Of a stretch of DNA of 64,000 nt, positions 16,015 to 25,188 are shown piece after piece. The translations under genes and the position numbers were made by a program. Source of the DNA: Streptomyces sp. A0958 (GTDB lineage Bacteria; Actinomycetota; Actinomycetes; Streptomycetales; Streptomycetaceae). The stretch is taken from positions 62,001-126,000 of the forward strand of contig NZ_SSBK01000015.1 in assembly GCF_004795035.1 (NCBI RefSeq), in the 5' to 3' direction. The notes beneath the pieces are model-generated. The model was not told where the DNA came from, searched no databases, and was given only the letters and a program-made list of their open reading frames with translations. The number at the start of each line of letters is the position of its first letter. Position 1 is the stretch's first letter.

Positions 16015-17147
16015 CTGGAAGGACCGGAGCTGCGACGACCCGGAGCGACGGCCGCGAGCGGGCGGCCGTGCTGCTCGCCGCCCTGCTGGCCGCGCTCCTG
16101 CCCGCACTGCTCCTGAGCGCCCCCGGCGCCCATGCCGACGGCCGGAGCGCGACCGCCCCGAAACCGGCCGTCACGCTGCCCGACAAGGAGGCAGGCAAGG
16201 GCGGTTCGATCACCGTCAAGGGCAGCGGCTGGCGGTCCGGGGCGCTGCTCATGCTGCTCATCTGCGGGCAGTCCAGCCCCGCACGCGGGGTGATCGGCGG
16301 CACCAACTCCTGCGCCAACGCGGACGGCAGGGCGGTCACCACCGACACCAAGGGCGCGTTCAGCACGAAGCTGCCCGTCTCCGAGCCGCCCGTGCCGTGC
16401 CCCTGCGTGGTGCATGTCGCCACGGTCACCGGGGAAGAGGCCCTGGCCGACGCGGTGTTCGTGGTCGCGGGACACCCCGTCGCCGCGCTGCCGAAGCAGA
16501 CGGGACAGGGCAAGCTCGCCGTCCTGGCCGCCACCCGCCTGGAGGGTGAGAGCTCCGTCCTCACCTGGTTCGGCGCCCCGCCCACCCGCCGCCTCGTGTT
16601 CACGGTCGGCAACATGGGCTCGGCCCCGGTCCAGGACCCGGTCTTCCGGGTCGGCACCGCGCACGGCGTCTACGCCCCGCAGTGGGAGGAGCGGCAGTGG
16701 CACGGGACCGTCGCACCCGGCCGCAAGGCCCGTATCGAACTGCCCGTCGAGCTGGCGGCGGGCGCCCACGGCGACTACCGGATCTCCCTGAAGTACGGCA
16801 CGAAGGTGCTCGCCGAGCAGCCGTGGGGGGTCGGCCGCCCGTGGGGCGTCACGCTCTTCTGGATTCTGCTCTGCCTCGTGGTGCCCGCCGCCGTCTTCCG
16901 CATCGGCATGGCGGTCGTCGACCGGGTACGGCCGCGCTCCGCGCACGCGGCGTCCCGCCGGGGCCGGCGCGCCTCCCCGCTCGCCGGGGCGACCGCGAGG
17001 CTCCCGAGGCTGCGGCGCGCACACGCCGCGCCCGTACCCGCCGCACCGGCCGGTGAACCACGCGCCTCCGGCACGGCCGCGCTGCCCTGGTTCACCCCCG
17101 AATCCGCACCGTCAGAGCACAGCCCGACGACGAAGGGACATACGTGA
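16011..17147 (+). CDS. Secreted membrane-anchored protein with neocarzinostatin-like Ig domain
   Basis: 378 residues. Signal peptide LLAALLAALLPALLLSAPGAHA, then a domain with GGSITVKGSGWRSGALLMLL and Cys pairs (LLICGQ, NSCANADG, VPCPCVVH), which resembles the antibiotic-protein/neocarzinostatin beta sandwich. A second beta region (RRLVFTVGNMGSAPVQDPVF) resembles the Ig-like part of its upstream neighbour. One membrane helix (VTLFWILLCLVVPAAVF) and a basic Ala/Pro-rich tail end it. It overlaps both neighbours by 4 bases, so the three proteins are probably made together. The function is inferred to be extracellular binding or adhesion. Confidence 0.65.
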   Translation: MTGRTGAATTRSDGRERAAVLLAALLAALLPALLLSAPGAHADGRSATAPKPAVTLPDKEAGKGGSITVKGSGWRSGALLMLLICGQSSPARGVIGGTNSCANADGRAVTTDTKGAFSTKLPVSEPPVPCPCVVHVATVTGEEALADAVFVVAGHPVAALPKQTGQGKLAVLAATRLEGESSVLTWFGAPPTRRLVFTVGNMGSAPVQDPVFRVGTAHGVYAPQWEERQWHGTVAPGRKARIELPVELAAGAHGDYRISLKYGTKVLAEQPWGVGRPWGVTLFWILLCLVVPAAVFRIGMAVVDRVRPRSAHAASRRGRRASPLAGATARLPRLRRAHAAPVPAAPAGEPRASGTAALPWFTPESAPSEHSPTTKGHT

Positions 17148-18565
17148 GTACGCAACGCAGGACGGTCGCGGCGGGAGTCGCGATGATGATCGGCGGGGCG
17201 GGCATGCTGCTGGCCGCGAGCCCGGCCCAAGCCGCCGACATCTCGTACAAGACGGAGTGCGTACCCCCGGCCATCTCCGGACTGCCGGCCGTACAGGGCA
17301 CCACGCAGGTCCAGTTGACCGCGCCCGCCGAGGCCAAGGTCGGGGACACCGTCGAGGTCGTGTGGAAGACGGTCCAGGCCGCCTCCAGCAACCCCGACGT
17401 CCTCGATCTCGACAAGGACACCGTCAAGCCGACCGGCACCATCAAGCTGGGCGGGGCCGCCACCGGCGACCTGAAGCTGGAGGGGCCACGGCAGAACCCG
17501 GCGATCCCGAAGAAGAGTCCGATGATCCTGCCGGACATGAAGGGGTCGCTGAAGCTGGAGAAGGCGGGCGAGCTGACGCTGACGCCGGACGCGTACGCCA
17601 TCAACGTCTCCAAGCCGATCTCCACCGACACCAAGTGCACCCCCAAGGAGACCGTCCGGCCGGGCGCGACGATCAAGGTCACGGACGGCGGCACGGGCAC
17701 GACCACGGGCGGCACGACGACCGGTGGTTCGACGGACGGAGGGACGACGAGCGGGGGGACGACGAGCGGGGGGACGACGAGCGGAGGGTCGACGACCACG
17801 GGTGGTACGACGGCCGGTGGTGACACCGGCGGTTCAACATCCGGCGGTACAACTTCAGGTAGTACCGCTTCAGGTGGTACCACCACCGGCGGCAGTGGCG
17901 GCGCCACCGACTTCCCCGGCAAGGAGGTCGCCGTCGACTTCGCCTGCAAGTCGCCGGGGCCCGCCTCCATCGCCTCCAAGGTGACGATCAACGCCAAGAA
18001 GAGCGGCGGCGGCTACGGGCTGACGGTCAAGACGGCCAAGGGTGTGATGGACAGCCCGGCCGCCCTGCCCGCCGGGGCGCTCAAGCCGTCCATGCAGATC
18101 GTCATCGGCGGCGCCGACAAGGGCTCCGTGACCGTCACCGGGCCGGGCAACCCCGCGCCGCTGGAGACGGGCAAGCCGGTCGACCTGCCGGACATGACGG
18201 GCACGTACAAGCCCGGCGCCTCCGGCTCGTCCACGCTCACCCCCGGCGCCCTGACGATCGACGTCACGCTCGGCGGCGCGAAGATCAACATTCCGTGCAC
18301 GGTCACGGGCTCGCCGAAGGCCTCGCTCACCCTCGACACCACCGCCCAGGAGGGCGGCGTGTCCGGCGCGTCCGGCGGGGGCTCCACCGGCTCGGGCGGA
18401 GCGGCGGCGGCCGGCGGCACGGCGTCGGGCGGCGGGCTCGCGGCCACCGGGGCCGACGACCACGGCGCCCTGCGCGCGCTCGGCCTGGTGGCCGGCACGG
18501 CGATCCTGTTGGGCGGCGCGGTGTTCACGTTCACCCCGTGGCGCCGACTGCGCGCCGGACGCTGA
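17144..18565 (+). CDS. Two-domain LAXTG-anchored surface protein with Thr/Gly/Ser linker
   Basis: 473 residues. Signal peptide ending SPAQA, then two copies of the same beta domain as in the protein at 14287-14958 (about residues 30-185 and 260-400), each with a Cys pair. They are joined by a ~70-residue linker of GGTTSGGTT-type repeats, coded by imperfect repeats of ACGACGAGCGGGGGG. At the C terminus LAATG, a hydrophobic helix and WRRLRAGR form a class E sortase signal, the type common in Streptomyces. The protein should be covalently attached and reach beyond the wall. It ends the operon; a strong hairpin follows. Confidence 0.78.
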   Translation: MSTQRRTVAAGVAMMIGGAGMLLAASPAQAADISYKTECVPPAISGLPAVQGTTQVQLTAPAEAKVGDTVEVVWKTVQAASSNPDVLDLDKDTVKPTGTIKLGGAATGDLKLEGPRQNPAIPKKSPMILPDMKGSLKLEKAGELTLTPDAYAINVSKPISTDTKCTPKETVRPGATIKVTDGGTGTTTGGTTTGGSTDGGTTSGGTTSGGTTSGGSTTTGGTTAGGDTGGSTSGGTTSGSTASGGTTTGGSGGATDFPGKEVAVDFACKSPGPASIASKVTINAKKSGGGYGLTVKTAKGVMDSPAALPAGALKPSMQIVIGGADKGSVTVTGPGNPAPLETGKPVDLPDMTGTYKPGASGSSTLTPGALTIDVTLGGAKINIPCTVTGSPKASLTLDTTAQEGGVSGASGGGSTGSGGAAAAGGTASGGGLAATGADDHGALRALGLVAGTAILLGGAVFTFTPWRRLRAGR

Positions 18566-18590
18566 GCCGGACCCGTACGGCACACGGAAA

Positions 18591-18625
18591 GGGCCGCCGC
18601 ACCCGTGGAAACGGTGCGGCGGCCC
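18591..18625. terminator. Terminator between the surface operon and the POT transporter gene
   Basis: A 13-bp perfect stem, GGGCCGCCGCACC with GGTGCGGCGGCCC, and a 9-base loop lie between convergent genes, so it can serve both. Confidence 0.85.
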
Positions 18626-18670
18626 TGGGGCGTGTTCCGGAAGTCGCGCCCGCCGTGCGGCTCCAAGCGG

Positions 18671-20167
18671 TCAGTTCACGTCGCCCATGTGCTGGGAGAC
18701 CTTCTTGCGGTACATCCAGATGCCGACACCGGCGATGACGGCGAGGATCACCTCGAAGGCGACGGCCCCGGTGTTGTCCAGGTCGATGCCGATCTGCTTG
18801 GAGGTGAGGAGACCGGTCACGGAGTCGCCGGCGGTGACGGCGAGGAACCAGACGCCCATCATCTGGGAGCTGTACTTCGCCGGGGCCATCTTCGTGGTGA
18901 CCGACAGGCCGACCGGGGAGAGGCAGAGCTCGGCGACCGTCTGGATGAAGTAGATCGCCACCAGCCACATCGGGCTGACCTTGCCGCCGTTGGCGGCGGT
19001 GTCGAGCAGCGGGATCAGGAAGACGGCGAAGGAGACGCCGATCAGCACGAGGCTGGAGGCGAACTTGACGGCGGTGCTCGGCTCCTTGCCGCGCTTGTTC
19101 AGCCACAGCCACGCCGAAGCGAGCACGGGGGCCAGCGCCATGACGAAGATCGGGTTCAGCGACTGGTACCAGGACGTCGGGAAGTGGAACCCGAGCAGGG
19201 TGTTCGTCGTCGAGTGCTCACCGAAGATCGACAGGGTCGAGCCGTTCTGGTCGTAGATCATCCAGAAGACGGCGGCGACCACGAAGAACCAGATGTAGCC
19301 CGACAGCTTGGACTGCTCGGTGGTCGTCAGCTCCTTGTCGCGCTTCATGCGGACCAGGACGGCGACCGGGATGATCAGTCCGGCGAGGGTGATCGGCAGC
19401 ACGCCCCAGTCGACGAAGTTGCCGGTGACGCCGAGCAGGCCGTAGAAGGCGACCGCGACGATCAGCCAGATCAGGCCCTTGCGCAGGGCGGAGCTCTTCT
19501 CCTGCTCCGTGGCCGGGGTGGCGACGACGTCGCTCTCCGGGCTCAGGTGGCGGGTGCCGAGCATGAACTGGGTGAGGCCCAGGGCCATGCCGACCGCGGC
19601 CAGCGCGAAGCCGAAGTGCCAGTTGACGTTCTCGCCGACGGTGCCGATGGACAGCGGGGCGAGGAAGGCGCCGACGTTGATGCCGATGTAGAAGAGGGTG
19701 AAGCCGCCGTCCCGGCGCGGGTCCTCCGGACCCTTGTAGAGGTGGCCGACCATCGTGGAGATGTTGGCCTTCAGCAGGCCGGAACCGAGCGCGACGAGGG
19801 CGAGCCCCGCGAAGAAGGTCGCCGAGTTGGGCACCGCGAGCGTGATGTGGCCGAGGATGACGACGGCGCCGCCGATGGCGACCGTCTTGCGCGGCCCCCA
19901 GAAGCGGTCGGCCATCCAGCCGCCGGGCATGGCGAGCAGGTAGACCATCGCCATGTAGGCCGAGTAGATCGTCGTGGCCGTGGTGGCGTTCATGTGCATG
20001 CCGCCGGGCGCGATCAGGTACAGCGGCAGCAGTGCCTTCATGCCGTAGAAGCTGTAGCGCTCCCACATCTCGGTCATGAAGAGGGTGGCCAGGCCGCGGG
20101 GGTGGCCGAAGAAGGTCTTCTCGCCGCCCCCGGTGCTCGCCGGGTCCTTCGTCAGGCTGGACGCCAT
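18671..20167 (-). CDS. Proton-dependent oligopeptide (POT/PTR) transporter
   Basis: 498 residues with about 14 hydrophobic helices, the usual size of bacterial DtpT-type di/tripeptide:H+ symporters in the MFS. The early signature FMTEMWERYSFYGMKALLPL contains the ExxER proton-coupling motif. GGWMADRFWGPRKTV and FTLFYIGINVGAFLAPL are PTR signatures. The ATG at 20167 is preceded by AAGGATCGATC. It is monocistronic, convergent with the surface operon and divergent from the two-component system 420 bp away. Confidence 0.95.
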   Translation of the reverse strand: MASSLTKDPASTGGGEKTFFGHPRGLATLFMTEMWERYSFYGMKALLPLYLIAPGGMHMNATTATTIYSAYMAMVYLLAMPGGWMADRFWGPRKTVAIGGAVVILGHITLAVPNSATFFAGLALVALGSGLLKANISTMVGHLYKGPEDPRRDGGFTLFYIGINVGAFLAPLSIGTVGENVNWHFGFALAAVGMALGLTQFMLGTRHLSPESDVVATPATEQEKSSALRKGLIWLIVAVAFYGLLGVTGNFVDWGVLPITLAGLIIPVAVLVRMKRDKELTTTEQSKLSGYIWFFVVAAVFWMIYDQNGSTLSIFGEHSTTNTLLGFHFPTSWYQSLNPIFVMALAPVLASAWLWLNKRGKEPSTAVKFASSLVLIGVSFAVFLIPLLDTAANGGKVSPMWLVAIYFIQTVAELCLSPVGLSVTTKMAPAKYSSQMMGVWFLAVTAGDSVTGLLTSKQIGIDLDNTGAVAFEVILAVIAGVGIWMYRKKVSQHMGDVN

Positions 20168-20589
20168 GATCGATCCTTGAGTGCTCGGGACGCGACGCCT
20201 CGGTGAAGCGGTACGCGCCCGGTGGGGGGAGGCCGGCACCGGCGCGGGTACGCCCACCGCGACGGGATCCACACCCGGGACGCGCTCATCGGCGTCCGGG
20301 CCCGGCCCACAGGTCATTCACTGAAACTTCCGGGCCGGCGGGTACCGGCCCCGCACACGAAAGAGACCCTTGGCGCTCAGAGCTGCCCAAAGGTCCTTGA
20401 GTAGTGCAATAGGCGTCGAGACACCATACGACACGACAGAGACCGATATGGAAGGACTTGAGAGATGGATCACAGGCCCAGGTGCAACCACACTCCCACA
20501 TTCGAAGGTCCCCGCGGTAACAGGGTGCGGACCCGCAGGGCTTTTGGATCACCTCCCTCCCCGTCCGTCGCGCGGACTACCATCAGTGC
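20168..20589. other. Divergent intergenic region between the POT gene and the response regulator
   Basis: 422 bp with no supported gene. The middle (about 20385-20470) is relatively AT rich and probably holds promoters for both directions. GGATCACCTCC at 20546-20556 looks like the 3' end of 16S rRNA, but no rRNA gene is present. I see no clear operator. Confidence 0.4.
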
Positions 20590-21267
20590 ATGACCCGTGT
20601 ACTGCTCGCCGAGGACGACGCATCCATCTCGGAACCGCTGGCCCGCGCCCTGCGGCGGGAGGGTTACGAGGTCGAGGTGCGGGAAGACGGCCCGACCGCT
20701 CTCGACGCCGGCCTCCAGGGCGGCATCGACCTGGTCGTGCTCGACCTGGGGCTGCCCGGGATGGACGGCCTCGAAGTCGCCCGCAGGCTCCGCGCCGAGG
20801 GCCACACCGTGCCGGTCCTGGTGCTGACCGCCCGCGCCGACGAGGTGGACACGGTCGTCGGGCTCGACGCGGGCGCCGACGACTACGTCACCAAGCCCTT
20901 CCGCCTCGCCGAACTCCTCGCCCGGGTACGGGCCCTGCTGCGGCGCGGCGCCACCGAGCCCGCCCCCCAGCCCGCCACCCACGGCGTCCGCATCGACGTC
21001 GAGTCGCACCGCGCCTGGATGGGCGACGAGGAACTGCAGCTCACGGCCAAGGAGTTCGACCTGCTCCGGGTCCTGGTGCGCGACGCGGGCCGGGTCGTCA
21101 CCCGCGACCAGCTGATGCGCGAGGTCTGGGACACCACCTGGTGGTCGTCGACCAAGACCCTCGACATGCACATCTCCTGGCTCCGCAAGAAGCTCGGCGA
21201 CGACGCCGCCAACCCGCGCTACATCGCCACGGTCCGGGGCGTCGGCTTCCGCTTCGAGAAGAGCTGA
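20590..21267 (+). CDS. OmpR/PhoB-type response regulator
   Basis: 225 residues. The receiver domain (1-120) has the acidic pair EDD, the phospho-acceptor Asp in VVLDLGLPGMDG, the conserved Thr in VLTARA and the Lys in YVTKPF. The winged-helix DNA-binding domain (130-223) contains LTAKEFDLLRVL, TRDQLMREVW and TVRGVGFRFE. The partner kinase follows after a 162-bp gap. The target genes are unknown; the divergent peptide transporter is one possibility. Confidence 0.95.
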   Translation: MTRVLLAEDDASISEPLARALRREGYEVEVREDGPTALDAGLQGGIDLVVLDLGLPGMDGLEVARRLRAEGHTVPVLVLTARADEVDTVVGLDAGADDYVTKPFRLAELLARVRALLRRGATEPAPQPATHGVRIDVESHRAWMGDEELQLTAKEFDLLRVLVRDAGRVVTRDQLMREVWDTTWWSSTKTLDMHISWLRKKLGDDAANPRYIATVRGVGFRFEKS

Positions 21268-21429
21268 CGTACGCCGTCCGAGCCCCTGGCCCCTAGCCCC
21301 GAGCTCAGGGCCCAGAGCTCCGAAGCCCCGGGCCCGCACCCAGCCTCGGGCCCGGGCACCACGCACCCAGCCCCGGGCACCACGCACCACGAGCACGCCA
21401 TCCGCACGAGCTGACGTACAGAAGCAGGC

Positions 21430-22695
21430 ATGCGCCGACGACTGATCAACTCCACCCTCGCCGTCGTGCTCGTGGTGATCGCCGTCTTCGGCGTCTCCCT
21501 CGTCCTCGTCGAGACCCGCACCATCAGCAGCAGCGCCCAGGAAAGCGTCGACTCCGAGGCGCTGCGGCTCATCAGCGTCATCGAGAGCCGGCTCCTGGGC
21601 GCCGAGCGGATCAACCCCAAGGTGCTGGCCGAGCAGGTCGACGACAAGCGGTACGCCCTGGTCAAGATGGACGGCCGCGCCCCCATCGAGGTCGGCGAGC
21701 GCCCCAGCGGCAGCGTGATCACCGCGACGGAGACGGGGGAGCACGGCGAGAAGGTCACCATCGAGGAGTCCCGGTCCGCCGTCACCCGCGAGGTCGGCCG
21801 CACGCTGATGATCATCGGGGCGGTGGCGCTGCTCGCCATCGTCTCGGCCGTCCTCCTCGCCGTACGCCAGGCCGACAAGCTGGCCTCGCCGCTCACCGAC
21901 CTCGCCGAGACCGCCGAGCGCCTGGGCTCCGGCGACCCCCGGCCACGCCACCGGCGGTACGGGGTGCCGGAGCTGGACCGCGTCGCGGACGTCCTCGACG
22001 CCTCCGCCGAACGGATCGCCCGGATGCTCACCGCGGAGCGCCGGCTCGCCGCCGACGCCTCCCACCAGCTCCGTACGCCGCTCACGGCCCTGTCCATGCG
22101 GATCGAGGAGATCTCCCTCACCGACGACCCGGAGATCGTGAAGGAGGAGGCGCACATCGCCCTCACCCAGGTCGAACGGCTCACGGACGTGGTGGAGCGG
22201 CTGCTGACCAACGCCCGCGACCCCCGGACGGGCTCCGCGGTCGTCTTCGACCTGGACGAGGTCGTCAAGCAGCAGATCGAGGAGTGGCGCCCCGCCTACC
22301 GGGGTGAGGGCCGCGCCATCGTCTGCTCCGGCAAGCAGGGGCTGAGCGCCGTCGGCACCCCGGGCGCGGTCGCCCAGGTCCTGGCCGCGCTGATCGAGAA
22401 CTCACTCATGCACGGCGGCGGCACGGTCGCGCTGCGCACGAGGGTCACCGGCAACCAGGCGGTGATCGAGGTGACCGACGAGGGCCCCGGCGTCCCCGCC
22501 GACCTGGGCGCGCGGATCTTCGAGCGGACCATCAGCGGCCGCAACTCCACGGGCATCGGCCTCGCGGTCGCCCGCGACCTCGCGGAGGCGGACGGCGGCC
22601 GGCTGGAACTGCTCCAGCAGCAGCCGCCGGTCTTCGCGCTGTTCCTCAGCCGAGTGGCCCTGAACAGGAAGGAACCGGAACGCCCGGTGAGGTGA
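21430..22695 (+). CDS. Two-component sensor histidine kinase
   Basis: 421 residues. First helix LAVVLVVIAVFGVSLVLV, a ~95-residue extracytoplasmic sensor, a second helix MIIGAVALLAIVSAVLLAV, and a HAMP segment ending LDRVADVLDASAERIARML. The H box is ADASHQLRTPLTAL (phospho-acceptor His), the N box is ALIENSLMHG and the G1 box is TDEGPGVP. It pairs with the upstream response regulator. The gap between them (21268-21429) is low-complexity, with an imperfect repeat of ACCCAGCCTCGGGC and GCACCACGC. The signal is unknown. Confidence 0.95.
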   Translation: MRRRLINSTLAVVLVVIAVFGVSLVLVETRTISSSAQESVDSEALRLISVIESRLLGAERINPKVLAEQVDDKRYALVKMDGRAPIEVGERPSGSVITATETGEHGEKVTIEESRSAVTREVGRTLMIIGAVALLAIVSAVLLAVRQADKLASPLTDLAETAERLGSGDPRPRHRRYGVPELDRVADVLDASAERIARMLTAERRLAADASHQLRTPLTALSMRIEEISLTDDPEIVKEEAHIALTQVERLTDVVERLLTNARDPRTGSAVVFDLDEVVKQQIEEWRPAYRGEGRAIVCSGKQGLSAVGTPGAVAQVLAALIENSLMHGGGTVALRTRVTGNQAVIEVTDEGPGVPADLGARIFERTISGRNSTGIGLAVARDLAEADGGRLELLQQQPPVFALFLSRVALNRKEPERPVR

Positions 22696-22731
22696 GGGAA
22701 GAGGTGAGGGAAGCGGTGGGCGGCACTGTCC

Positions 22732-22753
22732 AGCCCGTCCGGCGATTGAGGAC
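22732..22753 (+). repeat. Copy of the dispersed 22-bp intergenic element
   Basis: AGCCCGTCCGGCGATTGAGG plus AC, in the short gap between the kinase gene and the convergent GtrA gene; the same element as at 2841, 2916, 3300, 43710 and 56830. Confidence 0.8.
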
Positions 22754-22780
22754 AAGACGTCCGCCCGGACGCTCCGCGCC

Positions 22781-23326
22781 CTACCGATGAGCAGTGTCCG
22801 CCTCGACCCGCACCGTGGGGCCCGGCACGGAAACGTGCCCACTCACGACGGCTCCTTTGTCGGCCACCGCCTCCGACTCGTCGGAGACCGGCTCCGGAAG
22901 CGCCTTGAAGACCCACGTCCGGTAGGACCAGAAGCGGAACAGCGTCGCGATACCGATGCCGAGGATCTTGAAGACGTTGCTCTGCATCGGGCTGTTCCAG
23001 CCGAACCCGTACGTCGCCACGTACAGCACACCGGTCTCGATGACCGCGCCCACCGCACTGAACAGCAGGAACAGCGTCAGCTCCCGGGTGCGGCCGGACT
23101 TGTCGCGGTCGCGGTACGTCCAGTAGCGGAAGCCCACGTAGTTGAACAGGATGGCGACGAACGTGGCGAGCAGGCCCGCGCGCACCGTCGGGATGTCCGT
23201 GTAGCGCCACAGCAGGTTGGACACGGCGATGTTGACCACCAGACCGACCGCGCCGACCACGCCGAACTTGGCGACCTCCCGGGCCAGCAGCTCCAGCCGG
23301 GCCCGCAGTGCGCCTCGTTCGCTCAT
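22781..23326 (-). CDS. GtrA family membrane protein
   Basis: 181 residues with four membrane helices: FGVVGAVGLVVNIAVSNLL, LLATFVAILFNYVGFRYWTY, ELTLFLLFSAVGAVIETGVLY and ILGIGIATLFRFWSYRTWVF. The GtrA pattern (FNYxxxRYWTYR, RFWSYRTWVF) is clear. These proteins are thought to move lipid-linked sugars across the membrane for surface glycosylation. The ATG at 23326 is used; an in-frame ATG at 23380 would add 18 residues and neither has a strong ribosome binding site. It is divergent from purK. Confidence 0.9.
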   Translation of the reverse strand: MSERGALRARLELLAREVAKFGVVGAVGLVVNIAVSNLLWRYTDIPTVRAGLLATFVAILFNYVGFRYWTYRDRDKSGRTRELTLFLLFSAVGAVIETGVLYVATYGFGWNSPMQSNVFKILGIGIATLFRFWSYRTWVFKALPEPVSDESEAVADKGAVVSGHVSVPGPTVRVEADTAHR

Positions 23327-23494
23327 GTGATCGCTCAGCCCGTCCGTCGGTTCCGCTCCATGTTCCGTCAACCCGGCCATGCTAACCAGGACACCCGGCG
23401 GACGCTTGTGCGTACCGGCGCTGGTGTGGCGAGTCCGTGCCGGGCCGGGCCCCCGCCCCGGGCCGCCCACGGGCGTTGCGGATACCCTGGAGGC

Positions 23495-24646
23495 GTGACG
23501 TTCCCGGTAGTCGGCATGGTCGGTGGCGGTCAGCTCGCCCGTATGACCCACGAGGCGGGCATCCCCCTCGGCATCAAGTTCAAGCTCCTCAGCGACACCG
23601 CTCAGGACTCCGCGGCCCAGGTGGTGGGCGAGGTCGTCGTCGGCGACTATCGCGACCTGGAGACGCTGAGGGCCTTCGCGCGCGGCTGTGACGTGATCAC
23701 CTTCGATCACGAACACGTGCCGACCGAGCACCTGCGGGCCCTGGAGGCGGACGGCATCCCCGTGCGCCCCGGCCCCGACGCTCTGGTGCACGCCCAGGAC
23801 AAGGGGGTGATGCGCGCGAAGCTCACCGAGATCGGCGCGCCCTGCCCCCGCCACCGCGTCGTGAAGGACCCGGCCGACGCCGCGGCCTTCGCCGAGGAGG
23901 CGGGAGGCTTCCCGGTCGTCCTCAAGACCGTGCGCGGCGGCTACGACGGCAAGGGCGTCTGGGTGGTCCGCTCCGAGGCGGACGCGGCCGAGCCCTTCCG
24001 GGCCGGTGTCCCGGTCCTCGCGGAGGAGAAGGTCGACTTCGTACGGGAGCTGGCGGCCAACATCGTCCGCTCACCGCACGGCCAGGCCGTCGCCTACCCC
24101 GTCGTCGAGTCCGTCCAGGTCGACGGCGTCTGCGACACGGTGATCGCCCCCGCCCCCGAGCTCGACGAGCGCCTCGCCGGCGAGGCCCAGCAGCTCGCGC
24201 TGCGGATCGCCGCCGAGCTGGGCGTGGTCGGCCACCTCGCGGTCGAGCTGTTCGAGACCCGTCGCGACGACGGGACCCCTGGCATTCTCGTCAACGAACT
24301 GGCGATGCGCCCGCACAACTCCGGGCACTGGACCCAGGACGGCGCGGTGACCTCGCAGTTCGCCAACCACGTCCGGGCCGTCCTCGACCTCCCGCTCGGC
24401 GACCCGCGCCCCCGCGCCACCTGGACGGTCATGTGCAACGTCCTGGGCGGCGACTACCCGGACATGTACCAGGGCTACCTGCACTGCATGGCCCGCGACC
24501 CGCAGCTCAAGATCCACATGTACGGCAAGGACGTGAAGCCCGGCCGCAAGGTCGGCCACGTCAACACCTACGGCGACGATCTGGCGGACGTGCGCGAGCG
24601 CGCCCGGCACGCGGCCGACTACCTGCGAGGAACGATCACCGAATGA
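23495..24646 (+). CDS. purK: 5-(carboxyamino)imidazole ribonucleotide synthase
   Basis: 383 residues, ATP-grasp fold. PurK (EC 6.3.4.18) carboxylates AIR to N5-CAIR with ATP and bicarbonate in purine synthesis. Signatures are VGMVGGGQLARM, FDHEHVP, FPVVLKTVRGGYDGKGVWV (ATP-grasp), EELV-like VDFVRELAANIVRS, and ELAMRPHNSGHWTQDG. The GTG start follows CTGGAGGC. Its stop overlaps the purE start (ATGA), so the two enzymes of the CAIR branch are coupled. Confidence 0.97.
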   Translation: MTFPVVGMVGGGQLARMTHEAGIPLGIKFKLLSDTAQDSAAQVVGEVVVGDYRDLETLRAFARGCDVITFDHEHVPTEHLRALEADGIPVRPGPDALVHAQDKGVMRAKLTEIGAPCPRHRVVKDPADAAAFAEEAGGFPVVLKTVRGGYDGKGVWVVRSEADAAEPFRAGVPVLAEEKVDFVRELAANIVRSPHGQAVAYPVVESVQVDGVCDTVIAPAPELDERLAGEAQQLALRIAAELGVVGHLAVELFETRRDDGTPGILVNELAMRPHNSGHWTQDGAVTSQFANHVRAVLDLPLGDPRPRATWTVMCNVLGGDYPDMYQGYLHCMARDPQLKIHMYGKDVKPGRKVGHVNTYGDDLADVRERARHAADYLRGTITE

Positions 24647-25182
24647 CTTCCCCCGCCTCCACCGCACCGGTCGTCGGCATCGTCATGGGCTCGGACTCCG
24701 ACTGGCCCGTCATGGAAGCGGCGGCCAAGGCGCTCGACGAGTTCGAGATCCCGTACGAGGTCGACGTCGTCTCCGCCCACCGCATGCCGCGCGAGATGAT
24801 CGCGTACGGCGAGAGCGCGGCGGGTCGCGGCCTCAAGGCGATCATCGCGGGCGCGGGCGGCGCCGCCCACCTGCCCGGCATGCTCGCCTCGGTCACCCCG
24901 CTGCCCGTCATCGGCGTACCGGTCCCGCTGAAGTACCTCGACGGCATGGACAGCCTCATGTCGATCGTCCAGATGCCCGCCGGCATCCCCGTCGCCACCG
25001 TCTCCATCGCGGGCGCGCGCAACGCGGGCCTGCTCGCCGTCCGCGTCCTCGCCGCGCACGACCCCGAGACGCAGCGCCGGATGACGGACTTCCTGGGCGA
25101 CCTGAACGACCAGGCGACCGAGAAGGGCAAGCGGCTGCGCCACAAGGTCGAGGGCGCGGACTCCTTCGGCTTCGGGAAGTAG
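24643..25182 (+). CDS. purE: N5-carboxyaminoimidazole ribonucleotide mutase, class I PurE
   Basis: 179 residues. PurE (EC 5.4.99.18) converts N5-CAIR to CAIR. The class I hallmarks are GIVMGSDSDWPVM, VVSAHRMPREM with the catalytic His, and IIAGAGGAAHLPGMLAS. ATGA overlap with purK. It is followed after 6 bp by a dipeptidase gene that is probably cotranscribed. Confidence 0.98.
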   Translation: MTSPASTAPVVGIVMGSDSDWPVMEAAAKALDEFEIPYEVDVVSAHRMPREMIAYGESAAGRGLKAIIAGAGGAAHLPGMLASVTPLPVIGVPVPLKYLDGMDSLMSIVQMPAGIPVATVSIAGARNAGLLAVRVLAAHDPETQRRMTDFLGDLNDQATEKGKRLRHKVEGADSFGFGK

Positions 25183-25188
25183 GGGACG

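Noticed and set aside
20546..20556. GGATCACCTCC, like the 3' end of 16S rRNA
   Set aside because: Only this short match exists; the preceding sequence is not rRNA and no other rRNA part follows.
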